From contig NBIV01000004.1 of NCBI GenBank assembly GCA_003194525.1, positions 372,001-436,000 of the forward strand: 64,000 nt of DNA, in the 5' to 3' direction. Below the pieces are notes generated by a model, which worked only from the letters and a program-made list of their open reading frames with translations, did no database searches and was not told where the DNA came from. This stretch comes from Gracilariopsis chorda (Eukaryota > Rhodophyta > Florideophyceae > Gracilariales > Gracilariaceae). This document shows, in pieces, positions 19,930 through 30,900 of the stretch (position 1 is the first letter of the stretch; each line of letters begins with the position of its first letter). A program made the translations under genes and the position numbers.

Positions 19930-20460
19930 ACCAAACCCCACTGGATCGCCAGCAGCTGTGCCACCACGCCTTCCACGCTCAAACCGCTGCCACGCCACAC
20001 GCAGCCGCAAACTCTTACGCAATTGCCGTGCCACGTGCACTCGCGCGCCCACGCGCCGAACGCACAGAACTGTGCGAATCCACAGCCTCGCGCCACCGCA
20101 ACGGCGCGCCGCTGCCGCCACGCCCCACGGCCGCCACCGTGCGCCATCGCTGCAGCCGCTGCAGCCGTGCACTGCAGCTGTGACCGCGCACTGCTGCTGT
20201 TATCATGGGCCGCCGCTTTGGCCGTGCGCCACCACTGTAACAAGGCGCTGCCACTGTGGCCGGGCGCCGGCGCTGTGGCCATACGCTGCTGCAGCCGCTA
20301 TGCGCCGCCGCTGAACTACGGCTGTGCGCCGCCGCTGCGCTGCCGCTGTGTGCCGCCGCTTTGCTACCACTTTGCGTTGCCACTTTGCCGCCGTCGCTGT
20401 GCTGCCGCTGTGCGCCGTTGCTGTGCTGCCGCTGTTCGCCATTCAAGCTGGAAACCATAT
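19930..20460. repeat. GC-rich, GCCGCTGTG-type cryptic repeat inside the piggyBac
   Basis: About 500 bp of irregular units related to GCCGCTGTGC and GCCGCCGCT, open in several frames on both strands. Composition is sharply different from the rest of the element. The open frames look like products of the repeat, not genes. Confidence 0.6.
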
Positions 20461-20975
20461 TCTGCAAGAAAACGAACAGGCACCAGACATGAGCCACTTT
20501 CAACTTTGACTCTGCAATTCCATCAAAGCATCACATTGCGCGTGCCGCTCAAATGAGAGCCACACATCGAAACGCCAGTATGAGACTTCACAAGAAACCA
20601 AAACCGCCAATATGGCCCTTGAACCCACAAGTGATTCGAGCACCGTTGAATTAAACGCAGTACTGCGTTTCATTCCGCCTATTACAACACACAATGAAGA
20701 CATTGCGTGCCATATCTGTGGTGGAACTCCGTGCTACTGGATGCAGCTAGGTCCGACAGTCGTCGAGAAAGTAGCGCATTGTTATCCTGCTCTTGGTAAA
20801 ACAAAGGAGGACAATAACATGCACGGAAATCAGCGTATAAGGCGTTCATGTACGAAATACATGGCTGCCTAGGGAAGAGGAAACGAGTTCAAATACCGCG
20901 ATGGGCATTGGAAGGAATCAGACAACTTTGGCCAGATGAATGTGGTGCGTATATGGGGTTCAAAGAACAATAGTT

Positions 20976-22989
20976 TTACTTCTTGTACAGCAGTCGGACG
21001 GTTTGCAGGGTTGCGATAACTTTGTTTCTTCTATTGCAATGTAATGAGGATGACAGTATAACCTCGGCAGATTTCACTGCGTTGTATATATCAGGACAAA
21101 CATTTCGGAACGTCTCTTTCTGATGGAAAAGTGCGAAGCAATTGACGTGGAATCGACACTTGCACTCCGTACAGGAGTAGATGGTGTACCCTGGGTTAGA
21201 TCTTGACAGGGCTTTGCACAGCAAACACCGTACGCTACGCTTGCCCTCCGTTTCGAGCAAAATATGATGGTCTCTTCTTTCCCAACCTTGCCTGACACGG
21301 AGACAAGCAGCGTCTTCACGGCATGTAGGTGATGAAATTGACGCTCGTTGTTGTTGGTATGTAACGTGGTCCGATACAAGCTGTTTGATTATCCTTTGTT
21401 TCATGACTTGAACGTCAATAATAGTGCCTCCTTTCTTGCTGATTGCGTTCAATAACGCGTGGGCGTTGATAATACTCGCATCCAGGATGAAGGTAAGAAG
21501 GCTCATTGAAACTCGCTTCTCCTTTCTCAACGTCGCCGAAGTCGATCGAAATTGATCGAACCTATCTACAGCATTCATAAAAAGGTTGTAAGCAACGATA
21601 ATTGCAGGAACTTGTAAGGTTGTTCGCCGTACAGATTCATGTCCAACCCACCGTTGTAAAGGCGCAATTCCGTGCACGAATGTAACAGCATGTGGATCCG
21701 GTGCGTGAATGCGTAACCTTGGCGTATCCGCGAGGTCATTTGAGTAAAATGACACAACTGCTCTGTCTTTGAAAACGACAAAACCTGTTTTCTCTGCCAC
21801 TGTTACCGGCATTTTTGCGCTACCGTCTCTCTGTAACACTTGAAGTAAACGCCAGACACCACGATTTGCATGTTTGAGGCTCTCGATGGCCTCTTTCAGC
21901 GCTGGTCTGTTCATTCCGTCAATGTTGGTAAAACGAACAGTACCCAAAACTCTGCACTCCCCATCGCTAAGGCAAAGTAACTGACGGGCAAGGACGTGGC
22001 GTGTGTAGAAGTTGTCCATTATCATCAAACGTCCAAAAGAAGGTGCAGGGTGCAGTTGTGTCTGATGCGCCATTTAGGCGCACTATAACGCCGACGAAGT
22101 AGATTTAGCAACCAGTGTTCCGCCCACTTTTCGTTCCACAGCACCTCGGAGATTGCTAAATGTATATGTGTATCGCTGTACTGGCGATTGACCTGACTTA
22201 TTCCCAGAACCATTATCTTGCACGCTATTTAAATATGCGTGTGACAAACCCACAACAGCGTAAAAACGAATCCCAAACTTGACCGGTTTCGATTTCATAT
22301 AAGATCGAGCCCCAGTACGACCTTTACATCGTACTGTGTTTTCGTCAAGAGAACTCACACCAACAGGAATCGCAATTGTAGCTACATTTCTTGCAAAATG
22401 TTCAAGAAGCTGACGGCTGTGCCACAATGGGTCAAGAACGGCAGCATCGGGATCATAACAAGGATACAGACGGAGCGAAGCTCGGATGTTCATAAACTTA
22501 TCCCGTCCCATAGTCTGTTTGAAAAATGGTATCCCTAAGAGGTCTGAATTGGAACAGTAATCTCGAAGATGATTGACACGATGTATAGATGTAGCTAGTT
22601 CCAGCCCAAGATACGCAAGTAGTTCGTCCATTCTCTATGCCTACTTCTCTGCCCACGCTTTACAAGTTCTTTACTAGTCCACTCACGTACACATTCTAAA
22701 AAGGATCCATTCAAGAATAACCCAAGTAATCCCAGTTCACCCCTGTGAGCATAAGTACGTTGTATAAGTTCTGACTTTGCCAAATAGAACCCAATTCTGT
22801 TGCGCCACAAAGAGAATACGGCACTGTATCGTATACAGATTGTTTTTCAGCTGCTCCCAAAGCAATGACCAGAAACTCTTCGTCGTCCGTTTTCTGCCAG
22901 TCTATTTCACCAGCTTCGGGAAAGTTGCATTCTACGTCATTGAATTGTGCAGTGGCGTTAGCTGTAGAATCGTTCATTTCCGCGACCAT
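20976..22989 (-). pseudogene. piggyBac transposase (DDE_Tnp_1_7), broken
   Basis: The coding sense runs 22989 to 20976. An acidic N-terminus (from ~22989) is followed by GRDKFMNIRASLRL, SSLDENTVRCKGRTG (the conserved DE-x-KGR block), KPVKFGIRFYAVVG, then MDNFYTRHVLARQL, NLFMNAVDRFDQFRS and RKEKRVSMSLLTFILDASII. It ends in a Cys/His-rich zinc-binding tail (CLLCKAL, CTECKCRFHVNC). There is a frame change near 22.6-22.8 kb and two close in-frame stops near 22,075-22,085 (TAG, TAA); otherwise the frame is kept. The element is therefore non-autonomous now. Confidence 0.9.
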
Positions 22990-23650
22990 ACCAACAGCGG
23001 ATGGGAGAAGTAAGATTGGGTCAGTATATTTCGCGGTATTCTATCCATTTCGGGGCACTTTTGACTGCGTTATGAGTCTTCAAGTTGTGTCTCGTTGTTC
23101 TGCATTATGCATGAATTTGTAATGACATGCGGGTGGAAAAGAGCGCTCTGATTGTGGCTCATATCTTCCTATATAGACTGCTCTAATTGGTTGTCATCAT
23201 CATAAAATCATGTGAAAGCCAATAAGGACAAAGCAATCTTTAACGCTAGTATACTAGCATTAAGCTTTGAAGACACCTGGTGAGCAGAGAACCAGTTGTT
23301 TTCGTCGCAATCCAATAAGGCTTTCACCTTAACGCTAGTATAGTAGTGATAATCGTTTCGGTTCAAAAGGGTTAAGCACACCCAGACATAAGCTTCTATT
23401 GCAGGGATCGGCATGCTTTTGCGGTATAGCGATGTGGTGCACGCTCCACTTTGGTTAGTGAATCATATTCGTAGACTCCTTTTGTCATAGATAAGAACTA
23501 CAGCTGTGCAATCAATAAAACACCTTGCGAAACTTCTTTAAATCCACGAAATACTATATTACACATGTCACAAAAATGGCGGAACTTTCTGCTAATTCAA
23601 ACCTCTTGCATAGCACTACTTAGTATTAGTGACAGAAAACACTGCGTTGC

Positions 23651-24676
23651 TTGTCTATCCCAACTAAGGCCCTAAATATTGCGAGTGGAAAGTACTTGTC
23701 TCAATTTGAGAAAGGACAGATATCCACACTCCGCCATGAAGGACCGTCTTTATGCCAAATTGCAGAACACGTACAACGCTCCTTCGGGGCTGTAGAAAGC
23801 TTCTTAAGTTCAAAAACGAAGCCAAATCAGCCCACCGTCGCCGAAAAGCTTCGAAAACTGTCTCCACAGCAACATAGCGCTTTGCTATGGGAGGCACGTA
23901 AGGGCAACTCGAGTGCATCAGATTTAAAAAGGGACCTCAATCTCAGTGTATTCGTTCGTGGGGTGCAGCAGGTACTCAAAGAAGACGAAACCCTTAAGTA
24001 TTCAAAGATGATTCAGGGCCCAAAAATGACCGATGATCATAAGATATCACTGCTACAATGGGCACGATGCAACATATCTAAAGGAGTTTTTTTTGGATTA
24101 ATGCTCTGTTCTCAGATGAAAAGAAGTTCGACCTTGACGGTCCAGATGGTTTTTCATATTACTGGCATGATTTGAGAACAGAGGCCGGACGTCTATCCTC
24201 CAGTGTTGGAGGTGGTAACTCGGTAATGGTTTGGGGTGGATATCATTGTATGGTGTCAGTGACTTATTATGTTTATTGGGCACTCAGGATTCTAATAATT
24301 ATTTCAATACCCTAGAGCTTGGACTACTACCTAGGACTGCAGAAATATTTGGACCTATGTCAACTTGGGTGTTTCAACAGGACTTTGCATCCATTCATCG
24401 TTTTTCACAAAGAACTGGCTACTTCAACATCAGATTCGGCTTCTATCATGGCCTGCTAAGTCCCCAGACCTTAATATAATTGAGAATGTCTTGAGGTTAA
24501 TGGCTAGGAAGGTTTATGCAAATGGTAAGCAGTTCGACAATGTCAAGGATCTTAAGAACTCTATTCTAAATGTATTCAGCACTCTCAGTGCAGACTACAT
24601 GCAGCAACTGTATGGATCTATAACTAGACGCTTGTTAGCTGTGATGGACAAGCGTGGTGGTGCTACAAAGTACTAG
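23651..24676 (+). pseudogene. Tc1-B transposase, frameshifted
   Basis: Related to Tc1-C transposase at about nine bases in ten. The helix-turn-helix part (LSQFEKGQISTLRHEG, AEHVQRSFGAV) is open to ~24,100. The frame then breaks near the first catalytic Asp and again before SPQTLI/LNIIENV. The C-terminus ...VMDKRGGATKY ends at 24676. There is no ATG at the expected start (TTG in both copies). Confidence 0.88.
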
Positions 24677-24906
24677 AGCAATAAAGGCGTGCAGTTTTAT
24701 TACATGTGTCATAACTTATTTCGCGTGCTTAAACCTATTTCGCTGTATGATTTTAGATTGTACTCCGTATGAAACGGAACTGCGTCAAACACATACCACT
24801 GTCGTTTTGGGCACCCAGTTTGCCCTTATGCAAGCATGAATAGTGTCATGCTTGCACCTTTGAAACCCTTTTATGGGCAGTCGGGTGGGTGTGCCTAAAG
24901 GAGTTT

Positions 24907-25748
24907 TGAAGTGCAACGCCCTCAGGGAGGGATTCCTGGTACTTGATTGTTTTCCCGATATTATCGGTTGTGTAGTGTGTATATTAACTACGCCTCACTA
25001 TGGTGGATATGGACACGTGGGAAACGGGTTTAGGCCAATTTGGGGTTGGCCACAGTAGTGGATGTTGCCACGAAATGTGGGGTATTTCTAATAATTTTAG
25101 TTAATTGTATTTATTATTTTTACACCCATTTCTGGGAAGTAAGTACTTAGTGCGACGGCGCACTGCCGTCGCACCAGTAAAGCTTTCCCAACAAGGAACC
25201 CCAACCGGGGGAATTGGCTCTAGTTGTTGCCGCTTCCACGCGTTCTCAACTCCTCCTTGGAGGGAAACGCCGTGAACCACGGGACCTCTAACCCCCTTGC
25301 ACACGTAAACAGATCCATCCTTGGGAGTATAATTGTTCCAATCAAATTGGTGTTTCGCCCTGTATAGGGAGTCCTGTCCACCGGCATTGCCGTATTTGTT
25401 CGTCGCTCTCGCGACTCACCCTCGCCCACTCTTCCTCCTTTCCCTTCACTCTTCCTCCTTTCCCCCTTTCAGGGTAGTACATCCTGCTACCCGCGGCCCC
25501 CCTGTGTGCACCCGCTCACACATCCCCACTTACATGGAAACATACCTCTACTGAGGATCACACCCCGCTCACACGGATACCGATTCTTCGCCTTCACCTC
25601 CCTGCGCGAGTTGCGACAGATGTCCCTGGTCTTACAAACCTGCTTCGCCATGACACCTCTGCGAGGGCTCTACCCAGCTGGGTTCACCTTGTGAGAGAAA
25701 GATCCCGAACGTCTTTCGGTGTTTTTCCCTTTGGGGCATTGCACCACA
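24907..25748. mobile_element. Solo LTR (842 bp) in the right terminal repeat of Tc1-B
   Basis: Starts TGAAGTGCAACGCC and ends GCATTGCACCACA, i.e. TG...CA with extended inverted ends. It is flanked by a perfect 5-bp duplication AGTTT (24902-24906 and 25749-25753). A relative with its own duplication lies at 53018-53797. No internal retrotransposon region is present, so it is a solo LTR left by recombination. Confidence 0.85.
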
Positions 25749-25765
25749 AGTTTCGCGCACTGTAC

Positions 25766-26141
25766 TGTTGTAAAAGGAGTTAAGACTGTTGTCGGACATT
25801 TCGTGGGGTTGTCGTCACAGGTGTAGCACAAATGTGAAGACTTGTTCAGCACAAAGCTGGGCTGCGCCGATACGTCTTGCTTCCGCCGTTCTCTCTTTAC
25901 TCGACCCAAGGCTGGACTGTGGATTGTGTAGACGCCATTTCAATTGCACGAGATGTTTACTAATCTAAGGACACTATAAAAAGCAGAATTGCTCGGAGTC
26001 CGCCCTCGTTCCTGCCTAGCGCTCTCTTCTCTTTACTTCGCGCACCTTTGCTCCTTATACATCACACGCACGCGCCCTTTCTCTCATCGCATACGCGTCT
26101 TTCGTCTGACCTTTTACGTTTTCATCTATCGCGTCTTCCTA
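25766..26141 (-). repeat. Copia LTR, low-coordinate half (split by Tc1-C)
   Basis: Begins TGTTGTAAAAGG one base after the TA of Tc1-B. It matches LTR segments at 61.2 kb (GTTGTCGGAC..., the CTCGACCCAAGGCT block) and at 56.2 kb (CGGAGTCCGCCCTC...). It is interrupted at the TA 26140-26141 by Tc1-C and resumes at 36785. The intact LTR at 56.39 kb shows the uninterrupted site (GTGCTATGAA). Confidence 0.8.
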
Positions 26142-26525
26142 CAGTGTGCGTAACGCTGTCAAGCACACCCAGCCAAAAGCTTCTATTGTAGGGATGAGCA
26201 TGCTTTGGCGGTATAGCAATGTGATGCACGCTGCACTTTGGTTAGTTAGTGGGAGATTCCTGAAAACATAAACGAACAGCATGTGCATACTCATATCGTT
26301 CTTAGATCAATCAAAATAGTGCTTTTTTGCATGCAAAAATCACCTTTTCCTACCATCTTTCAGCACAGACGAGGTTGTTTGTGCAGGGTTCACATGTATC
26401 ATTTCCAATCCGTCGCTGTGGTTGCGCCAACTTTAACGTTCTTTCTTCCAGATCTGTCCATCTTTTCCAATCTTGTTTTGCCCGAAACAAACTGTCAACT
26501 TGCACCCCACTGATTATCTCCGGAG

Positions 26526-27719
26526 ATGCATGTTTCTCCTCTTTCTCCACCAGATCATCTCCTAGACTCTGCACATGGCCAGGGACCACAATCGCCACCC
26601 GTTGACACCCAACAATCTACTCCCACAACCTTGGATTCAAACCCAAATGCTGCAGACTATCCTATGCGCCAGATGAGGTACATGCCACCAATGTTCTCTC
26701 AAAGCCCTCGCCGCTCAACTCCAGGATCTACAACAACTCCTGCTATAACACGCCATCCTGCGCCCTCAGCTTCCGGGCGACGTCCACCCATATCGTCTTC
26801 TGCTGCTGCTAAAAAACAACGGGAGGCTTCTAATACAGCAGTTCAAGGCTCTGGTGCACGAAGAGCAGGGCGAGGACGTGGTTTTTCTTTCACTGAGCTC
26901 GAACTGGAAAATGTTCTGGAGGTCTTAGCATAACATTTACCTATTAGCAACGATGAGTGGGAAGCTGTGACAAGAATACATCAGTCCCGCTGCCCGAACG
27001 CAAACAGTTCAACTTATTCCTTACGCAAAAAAGTTCGCTGCGCTCTATCGAAAACGCGTTCCAACTGGAGATCCAAGAATCCTGTCATCAGTCTTGAAGG
27101 CAAAAAACATACGTGCGGAAATGACTACAAGGGTATATATGGGTGAAGGAGAAGGGGCACAGGCGGATGCGTTCTTTTCAGAAGACGAAGTAGAGAGAGG
27201 ATCACATGTTATCGACAATGCCAATCAACAAAACGTGAGTAATGTGGAAGCACAAACGCCAAACAAAGATCCGAGATCAACAACGTCGTCTACTTCCAGG
27301 CCTTCATTTCCAATCATCCACAAGCGACGCAAACGGGGAAGTGCAGATGACGATGCTGGCCTGACAGAGCTTATAAAGGCAAAATCTTGCAAGAACAGCA
27401 GTTTCGGGCTACTACGAGAGAGCGCTTTGAACAGGAGGAAGAACAAAACCGGCAAAGATCGTTAAGGGAAGATCGGATTCGGGCCAAGCAGCAAGAGGAC
27501 GGGGAACGGCGGAGGCAGCACCAGGAGAAGCAAACACATCTTCAGCGAGAGGATGATAGGAAAACACGTGAGAGCTATATGCAAATGTTGCTTATGATTC
27601 TAGCAAGGGAAAGCACTCAACAAAACCTTCCTCTCCAGCCATTGTTCTCTGCGCTTTCTCAAGAACGTAATGATACAGGAACGGAGCACGCTGGCAACCA
27701 ACAGAAAAACGCACCTTGA
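26526..27719 (+). pseudogene. DUF6818 (Myb/SANT-like) DNA-binding protein, broken
   Basis: A Ser/Pro-rich N-terminus leads to RGRGFSFTELELENVLEVL, then HLPISNDEWEAVTRIHQS, a KKFAALYRKRVPTGDPR segment and a KAKNIRAEM helix, the DUF6818 pattern. A Glu/Gln/Arg-rich coiled coil follows (from ~27,390), ending ...MQMLLMILARES. A TAA at ~26,931, an extra A in the A-run near 27,030 and a frame change near 27,390 break it. In Harbinger elements a Myb-like partner binds the ends and recruits the transposase; that role is inferred. Confidence 0.75.
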
Positions 27720-27937
27720 GTCATCTAAGGAAAGCAGATGCAGCGCAGAGATACCAAGTTTTGGATGAAGAAAGTAAAAAGATTTCACAATTCTTTACTC
27801 TAAGAACAAGGAAAAGCGGCCTTCGGCCACAGGCGACGCTTCGTGCCACGGCCATAAGCTTGCATAAGACATCCGCACAAATTTTGGTTGACAGCTAAAC
27901 TAAACTATGTCAAACTAATGACGCCCCTCTACAAAGT

Positions 27938-30900
27938 CTACAGCTTCTTGTAGAACAGGTTTTTGATGCTCAATGGCATTGAATGGAAATTCTGCGCATT
28001 TCGGGGCGTCTCGTTTTCACTATGCATCAGTAACACATCATCAGATGTTCTGCCACGCAAAAGTCCAACATAGACCTGACCCGGCGAAAAAACGTTGGTT
28101 CGAAAGTCAATTATAATTTTCTTCAGCGTTTGTCCTTGCGTGTAATGCACATTTGCTGCAAATGCCAATCTGATGGGAAACTGTCGACGTTTGATTTTCA
28201 CATCTACAAACTCGATAACAAAGTCAATGCGGTGCAGTAAAAAGCTTTGCTGAATTTCCCCATGTTCATCAATGCCCGAAAGCCGAATCACTTTGCGAGA
28301 GATGCTGGTAATGATAAACATCTTTCCATTCAGCAAGTGTGGATGGAGTACATTTCGAATCACCAGAACAGGAACTCTAAACTTCAGTTTCAAATGGTGG
28401 TGTGGGACTCCAGTTGGAACGTAGTTATACGTCAGTTCAGGTCCAATTATACTATTTGTGTCAAATTTTTCATTGGTTGGCCCTCGAATGGGAACAATCG
28501 TCTTTATAGACTTCAAGCCAAATATGTTTCCTGGGAAATACTCCAAGGCATTCTGGGTATGTTTTTCCACTAATATATTCGTTGGGGCAACAATCAATCG
28601 GTTGGGTTTGACATCTTTTCACTTCCGTGTTGTAAACCATTTCCAAAGCAACTTGTATGTTTCGTGTACATCTGGCTTAGACATGATTGGAAGCCTTGCA
28701 GATGCTGGAAACGTCCCACGACCAAGACTAAGCGAACCTTTCGCAAAACCTGGAACATCTTGTGACCTGTTCTCTAAGGCGAAGAACTTTGACCTTTCTG
28801 TCCTAATGCTTGCAATAGTACCATGAAAGCTCCCGTAGGAGACTCACTGGGATAACAGGAATCCTTCCATCCCTTCTGGATACTGTTCTCTTTCTTGAAA
28901 CCACTGGAAGCAACTGCATATTGTCGCCTGCCATAACTACGAACATGCTTCCAAAGTCTTTCGTAGAGTTTCTTAAGTCCTTCATTACGGTGTTCACAAT
29001 CTCGAAAAACAATTTTTGGGCACATTGAAGCTTCATCAATTACCAGCAAAACAGTTTTTCGTATTAGTTCTGCTCTCTTTGATCGTGATCCGTACTTGGA
29101 AAGTATCCGACGCTCTCTACTTTGTGAATCTTTCTTGTTATCAACTCCCAATCCTAGCAAACTATGTAAAGTTCTTTCGCCTTCATATAGTGCAGCAGCA
29201 ATACCTGTTGTGGCTTTCATCTGCATCATAAGGCCTTCGTGCTCAACAATATCTCTCAGCAAAGATAGGAGATAGATCTTCCCTGTCCCCGCTCGTCTTT
29301 GTAAGAAGAAAATGCTTACGTGTGTGTTGAGTCTTTCAGACTCTCCCATTCTCTCTGGGTATTGTATATCTCTCATTATTTTGTCAAAAACGAGCTTCTG
29401 GTTCTCTTTCAGATCATCACATCGCTCTTTGAACCTTTACCTGGACCTCAAAGAAGAGCTGCGACGTAATTCAACCCTTTCATTTGCTAATTGCAGTTGG
29501 CTCTCTCTGAGATGATGTTTTGATACAGTAAGATGAAAGAAGGGATCATTTCTGATAACTCGACCACCATATCTGTCCGAAAGTTCAATGTTTCTTCGTA
29601 GTAATTCTTCTCTTCTTTTTGATCTGTTTCCCTCGGTTCTATATGCATTTTGAGCTCATTTGTGCTTTTCAACGACATTTTTAGGAGTAACCCCTTGTTG
29701 AAAAGAAGTGACGACCAAGTAACGCAGCTCAGCAGGAGTAGAATGGTATCTTACTGCTTCATCAAAAGCCGTTTTGTACTCGTCAACATGAATGTATAGT
29801 CCACGGGCTACTGCTGGTTCTCTATACGTTCAGTAGGATTCGCTCCCAACACGTTCCGGATCACCAAAGGAGCTGAATGCAGATTTCATGAGCAATATTC
29901 GAAGAGCAAAGAGTTCGGGATTTGTGGAAGAAGCAAATCCAATTCGAGTCACAGTTCGATCATTTTCGGATCGCTGCACGACGTGCATTCTTGGACTTCC
30001 TCCATCCCGAGTAGAGTCAGACTCTGTTACAGAGCGGGGTAGCTTATCTTATACACGTACAATCTCGTAGTATGTCATGTAGTCCACGTCTATGTACCGG
30101 GAGGGTCGTTTGAAATATCTTTCCAGCAGGTAAGACTTCAGACGTCTAGGGAGTCTTACGTTTCGAACCAAAACCTTTCGCTCTCCACAGAGATGTATGT
30201 CAAGTGCCTGTACAGTTAGATTGATGCGAACATGCCTGAACTCAAAGAGGTTCCATGCAGCTTCAACCGTGCCCACCACTCTCGCTCTCATGTACGCCCT
30301 GATCTCATTTTGAAGCATGTCACTCTGTGTACTTGATTGGATGTCTGTTCGACTTGATACAACCAAATCCTGTTCTTTAGCACTCCTGAAATCATACTTC
30401 ATCAGGTATGCTACAGCGCTGCCCCCTTGGGTTCTTTCAACATTGATGTGAGCTTTGTACTTCATTGTGAGATCTGGATTGTACGGAACCGCTTTCAAAT
30501 TTCCTGTCCTTCTTCTTCGGTAGGTCACTCGGTTTGTGTACTCATTTTTCGTTGTTTCAGCCACAATTTCTTGTCGATCATACCCAAATCTGCACCTCCC
30601 GTCAGATTTATGACCACGACAATATGGAGAGTGTCTGTGCATATTGAATTTCTTCACCAATTTTCGGAGTTCCTGCTCCTCAGTCGAGTCACCCCGAGGC
30701 AGTTCGGCTTTGATCAGCGTGTCGATGATCTCAGGATCTTCAATCATGCCCCCTTCCAACCAAATAAGAATGTGATGATGTAGATTTTTTCTCTCCTAGA
30801 ACTCAAGTTTGGCGGCAGTCCCAATGCATTCCAAGCCAAAGAGCTCTTCTGAATTATTCTGTAGATCGTTCATGATTGAATGCACATACTGGTTGTACAC

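Larger units (their letters stand above)
19696..23371 (-). mobile_element. piggyBac-type element inserted in the terminal repeat of Tc1-B
   Basis: 3676 bp flanked by the duplicated TTAA target (19692-19695 and 23372-23375). The ends are inverted: CCCTTTTGAGCCGAA on the left and CCCTTTTGAACCGAA on the complement of the right. Both start CCC next to TTAA, the hallmark of the superfamily. A damaged minus-strand transposase fills the right half, and a GC-rich repetitive stretch fills the left. Confidence 0.93.
19675..25762 (+). mobile_element. Tc1-type element Tc1-B, interrupted by piggyBac and by a solo LTR
   Basis: Pieces are 19675-19695, 23376-24906 and 25754-25762, adding to ~1561 bp, the same size as Tc1-A. 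Left end CAGTGCACGAAACGCTG, right end CGCGCACTG, with TA at 19673-19674 and 25763-25764. Left and right terminal repeats share AAGCACACCC/GGGTGTGCC and flank a decayed transposase. It is the same subfamily as Tc1-C (26142-36784). Confidence 0.85.

Noticed and set aside
19774-20556. Multiple long frames on both strands in the piggyBac
   Set aside because: All come from the GC-rich repeat, which lacks stops in several frames.
23376-23500. Tc1-B ends placed at AGCACACCC with TA next to it
   Set aside because: A longer match to Tc1-C showed that the real terminal repeat continues across the piggyBac insertion to CAGTGCACG at 19675.
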